Origin: Christiangramia gaetbulicola
GTDB taxonomy: Bacteria > Bacteroidota > Bacteroidia > Flavobacteriales > Flavobacteriaceae
Reading direction: 5' to 3'
Length of the DNA: 64,000 nt
NCBI RefSeq assembly: GCF_003054225.1
Contig: NZ_QBKQ01000001.1
Span: 682,001-746,000 of the forward strand
The notes under the pieces are model-generated. The model was given only the letters and a program-made list of their open reading frames with translations, searched no databases and was not told where the DNA came from. Position numbers and translations under genes: made by a program. This document shows, piece after piece, positions 63,891-64,000 of this stretch (positions within the stretch are counted from its first letter, which is position 1; every line of letters starts with the position of its first letter).

Positions 63891-64000
63891 TTACTGCGCG
63901 CTGTCAGTTTGCGCCGGTTGTTGCGCCGGAGTCTGAGTTGCAGGAACTTCTGTATTTACAGGTTCATCGCTTTCAAAAACTCCACTTGCAGCATCTGCAG
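63891..64000 (-). CDS. secG: Preprotein translocase subunit SecG, C-terminal tail (partial)
   Basis: The frame is open to the right edge and ends at TAA (63891-63893). The visible part is an Ala/Pro/Thr/Gln/Glu-rich tail ending PAQQPAQTDSAQ. Flavobacterial SecG proteins carry such low-complexity tails, and secG lies directly upstream of groS in related genomes, hence the call. The membrane helices lie outside the window, so this is inference from context. Confidence 0.6.
   Translation of the reverse strand, partial: ADAASGVFESDEPVNTEVPATQTPAQQPAQTDSAQ

Overview
The window looks like a chromosomal segment of a marine member of the Flavobacteriaceae (Bacteroidota), close to Gramella/Christiangramia or a neighbouring genus. 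This is inferred from AT-rich DNA, TAnnTTTG-type promoters, many lipoproteins and Bacteroidota-specific families (DUF2490, the speA type, mvaD/UbiA, arsenosugar genes). No database was searched. No rRNA, tRNA, CRISPR array, transposase or integrase gene was seen.

Layout. 0-12.4 kb: an ordinary mix containing a membrane glycosyltransferase, cupin-like protein, CIA30 lipid-export-type protein, EthD protein, alpha/beta hydrolase, ScyD/ScyE lipoprotein, M28 peptidase, methyltransferase, amine-oxidase-like flavoprotein, DUF2490 protein and a beta-carbonic anhydrase broken by an in-frame TAG. 12.4-23.3 kb: an accessory region, almost all on the minus strand, made of single genes or tiny groups (M64 peptidase, hotdog protein, three adjacent small membrane proteins, lipoproteins, serine hydrolase, glyoxalase-like protein, three AT-rich unknown genes). 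They are separated by a repeat of about 140 bp with imperfectly palindromic ends. Three well-preserved copies and several relics lie at the 3' sides of genes, which is the architecture of an integron cassette array without an integrase. This is the most interesting structure in the window.

23.3-34.8 kb: APC permease; a fructan-use operon (sugar porter, GH32 lipoprotein, GNAT, fructokinase); TerC; a three-gene operon of a YqcI/YcgG (GntA-like) heme N-oxygenase-family protein, a PaiB-like flavin protein and a DUF1989 protein; DUF421. 35-45 kb, mostly plus strand: glycerophosphodiesterase, HI0933-type flavoprotein, TspO, then mevalonate-pathway genes mvaD and a mevalonate-kinase-like GHMP kinase with a UbiA prenyltransferase, an RluB-type pseudouridine synthase, and the polyamine operon speA-speB-deoxyhypusine-synthase-like. 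speA probably starts at TTG.

45.7-59.5 kb: a long minus-strand run matching the arsenosugar/arsenolipid gene set. It has ArsM methyltransferase, purine nucleoside phosphorylase, two rSAM-associated glycosyltransferases, rhodanese, radical SAM ArsS and a CMD peroxidase-like protein, together with DUF547, an FAD oxidoreductase, a polyferredoxin, two more GT2 enzymes and a membrane mannosyltransferase-like protein carrying an in-frame palindromic repeat. A plausible scheme is methylation of arsenite, adenosylation by ArsS, loss of adenine by the phosphorylase, then glycosylation; this is inference from family knowledge. An AraC-type regulator lies divergently upstream. 61-64 kb: SRPBCC protein, groL, groS and the 3' end of secG.
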